Of a stretch of 64,000 nt of DNA, positions 12,962 to 27,900 are shown piece by piece. The notes beneath the pieces are model-generated. The model was not told where the DNA came from, ran no database searches, and was given only the letters and a program-made list of their open reading frames with translations. Made by a program: the position numbers and the translations under genes. Location of the stretch: positions 143,772 to 207,771 of the forward strand of contig NMRA01000579.1 in the NCBI GenBank assembly GCA_002633005.1, given 5' to 3'. This DNA comes from Phoronis australis (taxonomy: Eukaryota > Phoronida > Phoronidae). The first letter of the stretch is position 1; every line of letters begins with the position of its first letter.

Positions 12962-15900
12962 CTGTAAGAATGATGTAAATAAGTTTTACAAGGACTCCAA
13001 GTGATTTATCTTAAAACCACTCACATACGTAGCTATCTTTAGCAATTGTTAAACAGGCGTCTAAACTGATGGGAAAGAATATCCATAGTACGTGTCAGGA
13101 TTCCTAACTTTACATGATTACACTACGGACCGCCTGGCCTTTAATGACAGCTTTCTACACCCATATTAGAACTTAAAGTGGCTATAGATGCATCGTCCTG
13201 AATTTAGACCTTGAACTAATTCTAAAACTGGGGCCCTTTCCAAGAAATTGTCTTCAACTCATTTTTTACTGAAGTCTAAGATTTGTCTAAGTTTTATCTT
13301 AAAATTGACTGAAATTTAAGATTTGTCTTAGCTAAGTCAGTTTTCTTGGAACGAGCAAAAATCAAACTTTTTAAAAATTTTCGAGCTCTGTTAGCATTGC
13401 TGTAAATGCCCACAATTAAAGAAAATATTTCTGATGGTTGCTACAGTAAAGAACTTGAACGTGGTGAACAAATGAGAAATAACAATTTCACTTGCCTGCC
13501 ACATTGTGTCCTAATTAGTTGCATTTCATCTCACGTTATAACGAGCTGTTAATTGTCAATACCTACCTGAGGGGATTCCACTCTTTCATCGGTCACCTCT
13601 CTCTCCGACAAGTTTTCAACGGACACATCGGCCTGACTATCGGAATCGGTGGCTGAAAAAGTGAAGTTTAAAAACATCAAGGATATTAAATTCAAATATA
13701 ATACATTAAGAGCACAAATTCGTAAAATGAGCGAAGTTGTATTTTTTTTCTGGCCATATTCTATTACCTTCTAGTTTAATTTTAATCTATTAAACTTTCA
13801 TCTGGCAATAATAGTAATCTCTTGCAGAAAATGCAAAATGGAATTCTGCTACGAAACGGGCACGCATTTTTTTACATGGCAAAAATATTGTGTTATAATA
13901 CAGGGAGATTTTTGTGTACAAGTAAACTGAAATTTTCTTTTTACAGCAAACTATGGCATAAAAAGACGACCATATCAACTTTACTATAACCACATTAGGT
14001 ATACCAAAGTTGCGACGACGAATCGAATCGCAATGTAGGAGCAACAAATGTCGATATCCATACACCACGACCTGTTTCAACTTGTTAGTTCCAATTTTCG
14101 CCATAAGATGTCTTACGAAGTAACGAGTTACTTGCACATTTTGAAGAGTTTTATTGAGATATTGGACAAACAAACAGCGCAGGATCATTCACTGGTTGGA
14201 ATCTTATCATTTTCAACATTTTTTTCCTGCAATTGGTACGAGTGATAAGTTAGCTATTTATATTTGAGAAAAAATGTATTAATTTGACAAACAAGAATGA
14301 AACCAATCAAATTCCTCCTAAAGAGGATGAAATAGAATTGAAGTCCTAAAAATGTGTATCAACCCACCCCTAGTCAATATCGTTATAAAACACGTACATG
14401 CAATTTTGCCAAAACTCCCTCGGCTGTGTTCTGTCAAACTGTCCCTACATATTAAGCGTGTCCACTCTTAAGATGCAGCTCACATTTCACTCACCTCTGG
14501 TGATCTCGATGCGAGGTTTCACAGGACGTTTCTGACTGAATCTCCTTTGAAGAGTAGACGATGGTGACCTGACAGAAGTAACACAACACACGGTTACATC
14601 GAGTTTGAACGTTCACATTACACCACATTGTCACTTAGCGTAAGTGATTTTACATCATGAGTGTCACTTAGCGTAAGTGATTTTACATCATGAGTGTCAC
14701 TTAGTGTAAGTGATTTTACTTCACGAGTGTCATCCAATATGAATAAGATGGCGTGTGATAACAACGGTTGAAACTGAAACGAGTGACTAAGCATTCTATG
14801 TACGTGTTAGTAAAATTACTGCAAGGAAGGAAATATTAAACTGTTACATACAAACGACACATTTATTAAGCATTTCCTATAACTTAAGAGGCGATGTTAA
14901 TACCTAAGTTATGAAACCGTAGTGGCACATGAATTAAATATACAAAAATTGAACCAATTGTTCAATAACTGTCAATTAAAATTAGCTTTTAACCTACATC
15001 TACAGAAATTATGTATAGCTCATCTAACATTAATAATGGCTGCACTTGATTTACTTTGTTGGTTGAGGAGGGTCAACTGGCTAAGGCACCTGATTGGTTG
15101 TTAAACCACAAAGCATCATCGAGTACCAATCAGATGTGTTAGCCAAATGACCCGTATGAACCGGAGAGAATCAAGAGCACCCAATATGTATATAAAATTC
15201 GGTATCTTTTGATACAAATAATGCCCACTACTTGTGCAAAGTGATATCGTCAGCAGCAATTCCAGCTTAAAAAGTGTACACTGTACAAATGAATATTTTA
15301 CGCCAAGCTAAACTACAGAACCCAAATTGTTGATAAATGATTGGATATGGCACCCAACCTTGACCTTTTAAACTTTAGTCTTTTTTCTTAAAGTGGCAAA
15401 ACGTCATTGAACTCAAGAATAAGTAAACTGACTTTTGTTTGTCAAGGACTCCAGATCATAATATTTGCTCATCAGACTCAGCTGTATGTAAAACCCAAAA
15501 CAAGAATGATAAACTCAAAAAAGTGAAACAGACTCTGAGATGTATAGAGTCAGTACTTTTATGAACTTGTTTGAAAAATGGTATCCATTTATCTTTAATA
15601 TTAAGTTCACACACTCTAGTGAAAAAATATTAAGCAGTCATTTTCAGCTTAAAGTTCCAATGCATTAATCCAAATTTTAATATTCCGTAAAGCTGAAATC
15701 GTAGAGAGCCATTGCCTGCGAAACCAAGACCACCCCAAAAATGGTTCACAGTTTAGACACCACGCAGAAGAGAGGTCAAGATGACCCCCCATCAGGCAGA
15801 CCATTGGACAATATGACCCACAACTGACCTGGTGAAGTCTACGCTGCTTCTCTTGTGAGACGCGCTATATGAACACACCTCATTCTGACTGCGGCCACTG

Positions 15901-18900
15901 AAAATTGGACAAGGATATGGCTTGAAAAATCCAGGAAATTCAACGCAAAAAATAAATACACATTACGGTTACGTAGGAACCTCGAAAAATGTCCAAATTT
16001 GACTAACTCCACATCATACCTAAGAAGATTTAGATCAAATAAAAATTGCTCATATTTTCGATATCGTTGTTTTGCTACGAACCTACATCCCTTTTCTATT
16101 AAATTGCACTACAGAGAAACGGTCATGAGATCTGATTAATGGCAAGAAATCTAAAATCAAATTCTAAGTGCTTTCTACCTTCAGAAAATATATACTTTAA
16201 CTGGTCCAAAATCTATAGTTTTGTAGAAATTTGGCTACATAGACAGACCTGTCAGTAAGTTTTCTTTAGACAAAGAGGCGCAGACATGCTTTTTGGTCTA
16301 ACCCAGGAACCAATCGTATGTCGCTTCTAAATCAAGTAAAGTGGTTACACCACCATATTGGAATTTCCATTTGCGGCACATCAGCTTTAGAAAATACTGT
16401 TGAAAAAATAAACAGCCAAGGATGATAAAGAATGAGGGTGAATTATGACTCACCTGAACCGGAATGATGTAGACCGCCTAAAGGGACCTCCTCCTGAAAC
16501 TATCTTCTTAGCTTCTGATGACCTGTCCAAGCTAGAGTAGTAAATAACAGAAAATTAATATTGAGTGGTAGAGTAATTATACGATTGCACAATAGAGGAC
16601 AGCTACAGCGAGGTCTGTATGGGAGAGGGGAAGGTACTTACAAGTTGTGCTTGAAAGAAATAAAATACTACCAGCTGTTGGTGTTTCTGATCCATGAATC
16701 TGTTGCTTTTACGATATCTTCACGCAGCTAACTACGTGTATACCAAACCAAGTTTCTAAGCTTTATCTATGATGGATTCGTCAATGGATTTACGATGCGC
16801 TACTGACAATCCATTCCGTAATTAGTAATTCCAAATGATCAACACAGGATGGGATCTGAATAACACAATCCACAAGCATGTTAATTGCTTTAAATATGTG
16901 ACCAGCTTCTTGCCTTTAGGACTGGGGAACAGGGACGACTGATGGTGATAGCAATATTTAAACACACAGTGTTACTGTACTATAGGTCGACTTGGCTTAT
17001 CTAGAGACTTTATGTTCTCGCTAACACTTCTGTAGCCAGACCGCTTAGAGATTCGACAGCGTTCAGCCATCATTTTGGGAAATTCTGGGTCATTTTGTCT
17101 TCGTATTTTTGGCGTTTACTGTAATAAGAGCTATCTCATCAAAGTGCGTGAAACTTCATTATGCATAACATTGGCTAGCGCATCTCATTCCATACATACG
17201 TAAAGAAGGCTTGCTGCTCCACCGCACACTTCCACAGATGTTTACAAGCGCTGTATGTGGGACAACGGTAGCCGACCAGCATCTTTTTCTGTAAACAACA
17301 AATAAAATGTCTTCATGAAAATACAAATTTCATTGGGTAGTAAAGTCAGTATCAAGGAATACCATAATATGAAACATGCACTTCAGATAGCTATAATATA
17401 CAGCCATCAGTTTCACATACCTATATTCCTTTAGATGGAAAAAGAATGATGTTAAAGTTAATAACACGGCACATGATATCATAGATCAGTAAGACCCACC
17501 CATCCTCCATGTGAATTATGAACCCTTTGATGTCGAAGGCCACTGTTATCACTATACAGGTCATAGATCAATGCAATCAGATATCAGTTTCACATACCCG
17601 TTTTCCTCTACGCCCATAACGAACATCTTGTTGGTGAAGAGCAATGTTGCCATTGCCCAGCTCAAAGGTTCAATGCATACAGAGATCAGTTTCACATACC
17701 TCATCATCGTCTGTGCCATAAAAACATCTCATTGGTGAAGGACAATGTTGTCATGACACAGAGATCAGTTTCACATACCTCATCATCGTCTGTGCCCATA
17801 AAAACATCTCACTGGTGAAGGACAGTGTTGTCATGACACAGAGATCAGTTTCACATACCTCATCATCGTCTGTGCCCATAAAAACATCTCACTGGTGAAG
17901 GACAATGTTGTCATGGCACAGAGATCAGTTTCACTTACCCCATCCTCCTCTGTGTGTATAACGAATGTCTTGCTGTTGAAGGCCAGCTTGGTGATAGCGT
18001 CCCATCGGAAAAGGTTGCTCCTCTTGTTGGAGTGGAATGTGACCACACCCAGGTGGGTGATCCCCAGGTACATGGACAGGCCCTTAGTGTCTTGGACCTG
18101 GTGCGGGTCGACACCATATGTGTCCAGGGCACATGCACGTTTCAGGAATTGTTCCTCAGCTTCAGACGGGACCAGGCCGCTGAAGACAGAAAGATAAAAG
18201 GTCAACGGACATGGCAACGAGACCATGAGAAAGTTCCAGTGACCTAGTTTCTAGTGCTGAAAGCACAATCTCGCTAGTTCTCGCAAAATCATGCGAGTGA
18301 AAAGGTGAGTGTTTTGCAGGTATGCTCCGGAGCTTGTTAGTCTATCCTAGCAAAATCGTAGACACCAAAGAATGCACCCTTGGTCAAAAGCAAGACAGAC
18401 ATGGCAACATGTCAAGTTCCCAAGGGAAAAGCCTACAGAAGAACAACTAAATGGTAGGATTTAAGTTACAAGCAAGTGTCAAAGGTGAAGTCGCATCTCA
18501 AGGTCCCATGTCGAGGTCAAAAGTGAAAAAGCTATATCAACAAGAGCAAGAGAATGGTAGAACTGCAGTAAAGACAGGGTCAAAGGTTAAAGGTTGCGAC
18601 CACACATCAAGGTAAAAAAATTAAAAAGTTGTTGCAACAAAGCAAAGTAAATCAAGAGAAGATAGCGGCAACAAAACAACATGAGGTGACAGGTCAGGCT
18701 ATGTTAAGAATACTGTGCCTAAAGTATGGTGGTCATTGGAAAACCATGGCCGCTTTAAAGTGGAACTTGCAGGCTATCTCATTATCTCTGTGGTTGCTAG
18801 GCCAAATTAATTAGAAACACAACATATAGCGATGATGTGAATATGAAGTAGGTTGAAAATTGCCAAATGTTTCTAAGGACGTGTTTTGTGGCGAAACTGA

Positions 18901-21900
18901 TCTGCCGCAAATCACTGAACTGTGTCCAGTAAGTATCATGATGTGGTACTGGGGAATAACGCTGCATGATGCTGGCTATCTGAGCCCGCGAGGTACGTCA
19001 TTAGGGCAAAGGTCCCCTTTATGCAAATTTTTTTGCTTTCACATTTACAAGTTGTCAGTGAAAACAACTGTACTTTGTTTAACGTAAATGATGCTTAAAT
19101 AGCATTGTTGTTCAGTTCCTGCTTTATATGAGCATAGTTAGGAGCATGCAAATACATCTTTAATCGAAAAGAGAAAAGGAATGTTTATCAAATTGGAATT
19201 ACCATTAAATGATGCATTGTCTGACCTTTGTGGCAAGTGACAAGTGAAGAGCTCCAATTAACACAGTGGAAACTTTTTTGGTTCTCTTGTGCTATTTCCC
19301 AACAAGAACACACCATTAAACTTTTACAAGATTTCCCAATAAACTTCGTATATCCGCGTTTTAATACCAACTAAAAATAGTTGACATTTACACTAGCGCA
19401 TAACAAGTCTTAGCCAGGAGTGCAATATGATGCCAAATATTAATCAAGACAATATGATCACAAGTCTGAACAGGGTGGGTTTTAAATACATCAAAAGCCA
19501 CTTAACTTGATGTAAGGATCATTGAACGGCAACATGTGTATCGATTTCAGAGACAGGATGAGCTAGTAAGAGGCTGATGTCATCAACCTGGGTAATAAAT
19601 ATTTCTTCAAAATACGTGTTCGTTGCAACTATGAAAAACAAATTTTAAACGTTAGGTTATAGTGCAGAAATAAGCATTTGAAAAATAAAAAGGAAATTTT
19701 GGCCATTCTATTACTGCAAAAAATTAAAAAGATTCATAATCTCGATTTTTTCCTTAGGACAATAGTGGGTTTGATCAAACTAACACCCGTGTGTGTTTGT
19801 AGAGTGTTTATTTTTACAAAAAGGGTACGGTGTCCTAATTACAAACCATTGATCATTGAAAGAAGTTCACTCACTTCCAGGAAAATGTAGTCACATTTGT
19901 ATTTTTGAAATTTTATGACATTTGATTAAAGTCTTGTTGAATTGGTTAGCGTGTGCCCACACATGTGTGTTTGTGTGCGTGTGTGTGTTTGTGTGTGTGC
20001 ATATTTGACTAAAACCCTCTTACATTGGGTGAAACAGAAAGTTATTTAAACAAGGCGAGCTCCCAATGAATTTACAAATAACTAACCTCAGTGTTTTGTG
20101 GATCTCCATAATCTTATCTTCGTCCGTGATCGTCTGACGAGGTAACATCTTGAACTTAGTTACATAACCTGCGGGACAGTCCTCTTCATGGTAGTCACCA
20201 ACCTCCGCTGAAAAGAAATGAGGAAATGACATCAACCAACTTTTCTCCAAAAATCTATGAAGGCAGTAGGAAATACTTCCGTCAGCAGAAGATTCATCAC
20301 TCAGATGAGCCAAATGAAGAGAATCGTCAACGACATAACTAGCAATACACGACATTTTTCCTTCCTTCCTACCGACATACAGGTTTTCTCAATTTACGAA
20401 ATACTATTTGCGTATTTATTCACTGCGTAATTAAAAGCGTGTATAATTGTATGTAAAAGTTTATGTGTGTGTGTGTATATTTCCTAGTATGTAGATACAC
20501 GTAACATATTGAATAATGTAGGTGTATTTATTTATACTAACGAAATAAAGTATAAAAAACTGGATGTCAAACGAGCCATTACAACTTCTGGATGAGATAA
20601 AACAAGTAATAATAAAAAACCTTAGGCCAAAAAAGAGCACAATTGGTTCTGGTCTGCACTACTCATTTTGAAACCTGCATATCACAGCTGACATCACGTG
20701 GCACTGGGGAAAAAAAGAATCCTGACCCATTTCAGTAAGCATCGTCTGAAGCTGCGGGTAAAAACAGAAAGAAGGGCCCTGACCCACTTCAGCAGGCTTT
20801 AGGTGACCTTGGGTAGAAAAAAAGATGGATTCTGACCCACTTCGGCTGACACCACGTGAATTTTTCTTTTTTAAAATCTGAACAACTAAAATACCACAGC
20901 AATTCTGATTAAAACAACATGAACCAAACCTGTGCTACTTTTTGGATTAAGTTGAGAAACGAACTTTGACAATTTTTTATTTCTTAGTTTATAATCTGTC
21001 TTTTAGACAGTGAGCGAGGAGAAATGACTCCTTAACAAATATGCCCCCAGCACACTAATACAACCACAAAAAGCAACGAAACTAGCCTCACTTTAGTCTC
21101 TGCTTGTGAGAGACTAAAGAAATCACCACGGGTTGTTACAAGGATAAAAGTGACGTTACCAGAGAGATAAGTCTCAGAGCGGAATCAAAGTTGCAACGCC
21201 ACGGCTGTATTCTAATGGTCTGCCAGAGGAGCTAAACCGACTCATTAAATGGCAGAATAATTTAAGCGTATATAACAGGTAAGTCATCACACAAGATGTC
21301 AGCAAATTTCTGGCATTATAATATAATCATATATTAAACTTAAATGCATATTGATGTTTTATAGCTCTGGTCAAAGCTAACAAGTCAATCCCCTCTGACA
21401 ATAAGCCCAAATAATGCTTTTGGCCCAAAAACTGAGCCTGTCCCCTTAAACAGTTACACATAAGTGCAAACAGGGTATCCAAGGAGCCTCGTTTATATTC
21501 TGACTGACAGCACTTGAGAGGGCGCCACTTACACTGAATGATGTAGGCAGCCAGCGTGTTGGCCTCGGTACTTGAACACAGCAGACGACCGTGGTGAAGG
21601 TCGCGGCGTAGCTGGAGAAACAGCGAGTACCTGAAATAAATATGTCAATATGATGCATGGCAGTAACGTAGGACCCTAAAAAAATTCCAATTTCGGCCAA
21701 ATTCTGAACATCGTATTTCAGAAATGGCTGATCACATTCACAAGAAACTCTCAGATACTGTGCTATAAACTGTTCTTGAAAATCTTGTTGGTGTTGGATT
21801 TGAAATGTTCCACTTTTGCATGAGGGGATATGAAAAACTCTGACTTATATGCAGTCACTGCAACTTTTTTAATCTCGCCGACTTCCTCACCGACGTAGTG

Positions 21901-24900
21901 CAGCCTCCAGCACACTATTTAATTCCTTGCTTGCGTAAGGACGCATTAACGTAACAAGAAAACAGAGACTTGCGTAACTGCAACAAGAAAAAAACCCCGA
22001 AAACGGAACCTCCTGGTGTGAACCCCTATGGGAGTATAATATAGTGTTTTTAAACGACACAAATGGACTGAATGCAGCTGCTCCAACAGGGCAATAGTCG
22101 GATATAATGTGCCCACACTTTGAGAACCATTTTGATGCATGGTAATTGAGTGGAGAAAACTGGTTCTCAAAATGTGAGCACGTTATGTATGACTATTACA
22201 TTCCAACAGTTCAGTCTCAAACAGTCACACTTTTTCTGTTCTTCCACGATCCATAAATTGCTTCTAGTCTGGGTAAGGAACTATTAGATCTGAACTCGCA
22301 GTTTTGGACATCGAAGTATCATTAGAAATTTGTTAAAATCTCCGGTTTTTCATTCTACATGGATATTGTCTCATGTTGCAAAAGACAGATCATCTATTAA
22401 TAGACGTTTCTTACGTTAATTGTCATAATAACAATCATAAAACTAATTACCACGTTAATTTATTAACGCTCATTAGATGCATTGAATCGCATTGATATTC
22501 TTATTCAAATTGTCATTCGTACACACAGATTGCGTGCACTCTCTACACCAATCAGCTGCAATTAAACGACATTGATCAGACTTGCAATTAGATTAGATAT
22601 TGCAATTGTGCGTACTGGTGCAGATCACTTGAAAATGGCCAAACAGAAACTATGGGCTCATAATACGTCATTATTGATTTGTTCTTAAGCAAAGACACCA
22701 CCAAGCTGCAACTAGCATAATTACAAGAATCTGGTGATTTATCTGCAAACCACTCTCATGGATTGAAGACACAGTCATCTGCAGTCACTCACCACAATTT
22801 TCGCAAAAAATGTACCAGGGTCCGGTTTTCACAAAAATATGCATACAAGAGAAAGTGGTTTCTACGGTGACCGTACCTATTGCCACAGGAGTAAAATAAA
22901 AACTCTGCCACGCAAGTCCAAAAATTTTCAAAATTCAATATTTACGGTAGAATCTCACCAATTTAGGACACCATGAATGTTTTATTTTTTTCAATTTTTC
23001 ATCAAAAGCAAGTAGCACTAAATCAGTGCTTCATAATTTTTACTTCTCTTTACCATGGTAACTAGCAGACAATGTTTTTCAGAAACTGTGGGGATTTGAA
23101 AACCATGCTATAACCTTTTGAAAAAATAAAAACATCAATTTCGTCAATTGGTTTTGTCCAAAATTAGTGCTATTTAACCATACCAACAGTAATGCAAAAA
23201 AAATTGTTAAAAGCCATACAAATTAGCAAAAGATGCTATACATGAAATGCGCTCACCTTGTGACCTCTTCCTGTAATTTCATTGGGTCGTCGGGGTAGAA
23301 CTTGACACGGAAACACACCACTAAAGGCGACACATCTGCAATGAACACGGAGATTAGCCTAGTTCCCACCTCAGTCAGCTTTGTGCAAGTCAGAAATACA
23401 GTCTACAATGACGCGAGGTGACCAGCCTGATAGGAGTCGCTACTTTCACATTTAAAAAGTGCTACATAGAATACTTGTTGGCTAGTCTCTAGGAACTAGT
23501 CTACACCAATTGGTAAGTATGCAGTTGATCTTTGTGTGGATAATGAAAGCTGATGTGGGCCGTCACTACAGCCTAATTTGTAGAAACCCAGTCATTCAAT
23601 ACAGAATCAATGTCAGGCAGACGATCATCTGCTCAATAAACTGGAGGATGATTTTGACTACCTCCTTAACTGGATACAATATGAGGCCAAAAAAAGCAAA
23701 GTTGTTCCTGGCCTGTTTTTTGAATCTGTATAAGCCAAAAAGCCATAGTTGGTCCTGGTCTGTTTTTCTGAAATCAAGTCGGAGGTGAAATGATTTTTCA
23801 GTTGCTCAATTTTTCAATAAAAGAACATCCACCTGAGATGAACAAACAAGATGCGGGATTTGCTGTTTTTCGTTCATCGATTGGTAAATTGTGGTTTTCC
23901 AAACCCTGCTTACCCTTTGTTATATGACTTTGTGCAGCTTTTCAAAAAAAACCCTGCAACGCTTCATTAGAATTTGATGCGTGTTGTTTTATTCTATTTT
24001 CTTTTTTTCTTTTTAGTCATTGAGCACAGGTCTCGGGATAGCAGGCAAAGTGGAAACTGATGAAAAATTGACGACTAGACCCTGGCTCCAGACAAAGCCT
24101 GACAGCATACGCACGTATACATCTCAAGCTCATTATTTGCAGTATCAGATATCCTTCTGCCAACATGCTAAGACCAAACAACACAGTCATATTCTGCAAA
24201 AAAGCCAAGATGCACAAGTCAATATTCATTGATGTTAATTTGACATTTTGCTTTCATCTGCATTTAATAGATACAATATTGTGAAGCCTGGTATACAAAG
24301 CCATGGCTTTTACATAGAGTAGGGTCATATAATGAAATCGAATACAAAACCTCCAAATGGGGTCGCTCGAATTCTGGCATTCGTGGAAATCAGAATTCAT
24401 TCAAATATGAAATTTGAAAGACATGTTACACTGTTTTTCTAATATTTTCAAGAAATGGTTTTAGCCTACTAATGTAGAAATCTGGCAGAGAACAGCAGCA
24501 GAAAGAATGTACCAACAAGTAATGTCAGCCGCGAAGAGACGGTAAATCCGCCAGGGTCTAAAGTCGGTCATAATTAATAAATTTGACAGATTATCAACAG
24601 TATTTATTTTCGGTACTCACAAAATCCAATTAAAATTCCAGTATCTATTACTAAAATATGTAAATTCCTTTAGATACTACCAATTTCTCGAAAGAGTCTA
24701 TTCAGTTTATTTCGTTTGTTTCTTTGTCATGGTAGAAAACCGTGCACTCCGCTACGTATGGCAGAGGGGGCTTGGGTTGTGTATTCCTTACGTGCGTGTA
24801 CTTACATTTCATTTGCCTGTGTACAGTCTTCAGGGGGTCTAACCAGTGCTGTGGAGACGAGAGAAAATAAAGTGGCAAATCAAATCACATCAGTCCACGG

Positions 24901-27900
24901 AGCACTAAAGTACGCTAAAATCTCACCAATTTCGGACAAAAAAAATTTGCCAAACTTAATCTTTTATCATTTCTCAAAGGCTTTTTAACATGGCTGCGAA
25001 TACCCATAAGTATGGCTACTTTTCACCTATTTAGTACATACTATGGCGGCGGAGCCAAATTTAATTTTGTTAAATTTTTCAACAAAAATACGAAATTAAG
25101 AAAATGTCAGCTGATATTACAATCATGTGTACTGTGCAGATGTCAAAAAACAACATCTGGTTTAAGGTTTATCTATTATTTACAGCATGGTACATCTGCC
25201 TTTAGAAAAATAGCAAAAATTACAATTTTCGAAATTTACTTTTTGCTTAACATAAGCATAAAATTACCGCACTCAAAACCTGATGTCAATTAATGGAATA
25301 AACTGGAAATTGATAAATCATATTGATTTGATGCTGTGAGTCTTATACGAAAAATTGGGAAGATACAATATTACCTATCCACCACATCGTATCCAAAATT
25401 GGTGAGAGTGTTCTGTATCTGAGTTTGCAAAGAATTTCAAGGCAAGTTAAATATCTGCTTCACACAAAGAATTGTGTCATATAGGTCATGAATTAGACAC
25501 TGACAAATGGACAACCAGTTAAAATGAAAATCTTTAATGGCTTTCACTGTAAGCTGCACAGTTGGATATTTACAACAAAACATTGAAATTGATTTTTCCG
25601 CTCCATATACGGTGCACAATCTACCATCACTTGTAGCCATCACTGGTGATAGCATGCTGTGCTGGTCAGTGGTCCCTGGATGTCCAGGCGATGTCAGTGA
25701 CCAGCCTGACAGCATAATGACTGAAACAAGGCTGTAATCCTATAAGGGTTCAGTTTAGAACTATAAAAGTCAACAGCTTGATTAGGCAACAGTTCTGGCT
25801 GTTTCATAATTCTCTAGTAGCCTTCAGGTAGAAACACTCGTAGTATGATTGATCTAGTTTTCAAAATGAAGGGTGGCACACAAACTTCTGAGCCGAGTAA
25901 GACAAGCGAGGAATGATTGATCAGGACTCATTAATGACTTTTCATTGTTTACTACATCTGCAATGCATCTCACAAAGCAACAGTAAAACTTTATTGCAGA
26001 ATAACAAATGTCAAACTGATCTTGGCAACAGCCACTGTGTTGTTAGCAGACAATACCCCGCGGCCTTGAAAACTAAGTCAATCATACGGCGCATTTTTAC
26101 CTCCGCAAAAGAGGAGAGTTGAATTCGAGTAGTTGGAATTGCTCAACTTCATAAATGTCCCTTGTTCCAGAAAACAGAACAAACTAAACATAAGCGCAGG
26201 AAAACAACACATTATGCCAATCGGGGTTAGGCTGAGCTAAATACCAAACTGTAGGTGCCCGGTTGTCAACAAGTCTTTTTAGGGATTAAGGAAGTTGTTA
26301 TGCGTCCAAAGTCCGATTGGACTGTGGGACATTGTCCCACCACAGCAGACTACCCACACGGGTACAGGTATACCGTAGCCATGTGGGTTGATGCCCATGA
26401 TCAAGTAAGTGCCCACCTATACTTTTTGAAAATCAGGCTTGACAATTGGCCTGCATGCATCGAAGCCACGCCCATCTCAGTGACAGCACCCATCAATCAA
26501 TTCAAGGGGAGTGATTTTATTGTCGGATGAAATTGTCAAGATTGAAGACAACTTAATGATTTTCAGTTAAGAGCCTATGACTCTAGCTGGCGCTCACGCG
26601 TCATTTACTGCACCAAATTCATTTTCAAAATACAGTAATGCGCACTTTCAGATGCAGAATCTGAATCAATGGTCAGGTTATCGAAATTGAATTTTAAGTA
26701 GCACATAGTCAGCCACAGTCAAATCCCAGTTTTGTTTACCTTCTTAGGCACAGTGACATTAGTGACATGCAGCAGGTAGTCACTGCCTTGGTAGCTAACT
26801 CAAATCAACTGATAATGGATATCTGCTCAAAGTCACAGTGATTTAAAGTATTTAATCTCCATGCAAAATTGATTATTAAAAGATAAACACCACAAGTCAG
26901 AAGATTTTTTACTAGTGAATTTCGCAATGCATCGTTCAAACGCCTTAATCCGTCATTTGAACAGGGCATACGCCTCGAGAAAGTTTTTGACAAGACGATT
27001 TTCTATCATTCGAGTTGCAAAATTTTAACAGGACATCTATCTACCTAATTTTGCATCTACAACGACCTTGATGACAATTGTAGGAGAGGTCAGTCTAGAA
27101 TTTTGGTGAGTAATCGTTTTTAATGTACATTTTCTCCTTCCTCAAAATGCATCTTCAAATATTCGAATACATTTGTTGGTTAGAGAGTGCCAATTCACTT
27201 TTCACCTCGGCGACTACTGCAACAAGCCTCACATCAAATTCTCTAACCTTTGGATCTGTGGACTTCAACTTCATAGATCATCAGTGGTCAAGGTAACTGA
27301 CTGTCTGACTCAGGTTAAGTGCCCATGTTTGGGTATAGCGCCCGCCCCCAATTTACGCCCATGCCTGGGTTAAGTGACCCCTCCCCCATTTCCAGGCTCA
27401 CCAATTCAAGTGTGGAGGATATTAACCCAAATGTTTACGGTACATTGCCAATCACCAGGTGGCCAGCAGGAACAATATCCCACAAACCTCTGCTTTGGGA
27501 TGCGCATGCATCAGCTATCGTCTATGCGTGAAAAGGTCAGAGTCATAGACATAAAAGCGCAGGAATTGCAGCCAATTAGATTAAGCAGTGCACACATGTG
27601 ACTCTGTCTATTCACCACACACACAGTGCTCTCTACAAAAGGTACAAGACTGCACAGCTCTACAACAGGTAATTACAGTCAAACCAAGGCAGGTGAAGGT
27701 GTGCAGTATAACTGAATACAATTAGTCTAATGAACTTGATACCTACTCTGCGCCATGACAGCTCCTAACAGAGGTGTAAAGCATGAACAAGAAGGCAAAC
27801 TGAAGGCGCAGGCTTGATGATTGGCCTGCAGGCATCAAAGCCACACCCATCTCAGTGACAGCACCCATCAATCAATTCAAGGGGAGCGGTTTCATTTTTG

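Noticed and set aside
13790-14188. 132-codon minus-strand frame in an FRMD intron
   Set aside because: It fits no splice site in phase with exons 10 and 11, which join well without it.
17682-17920. Array read as a CRISPR or a set of true alternative exons
   Set aside because: Units are contiguous without spacers, come from the neighbouring exon, and would shift the frame.
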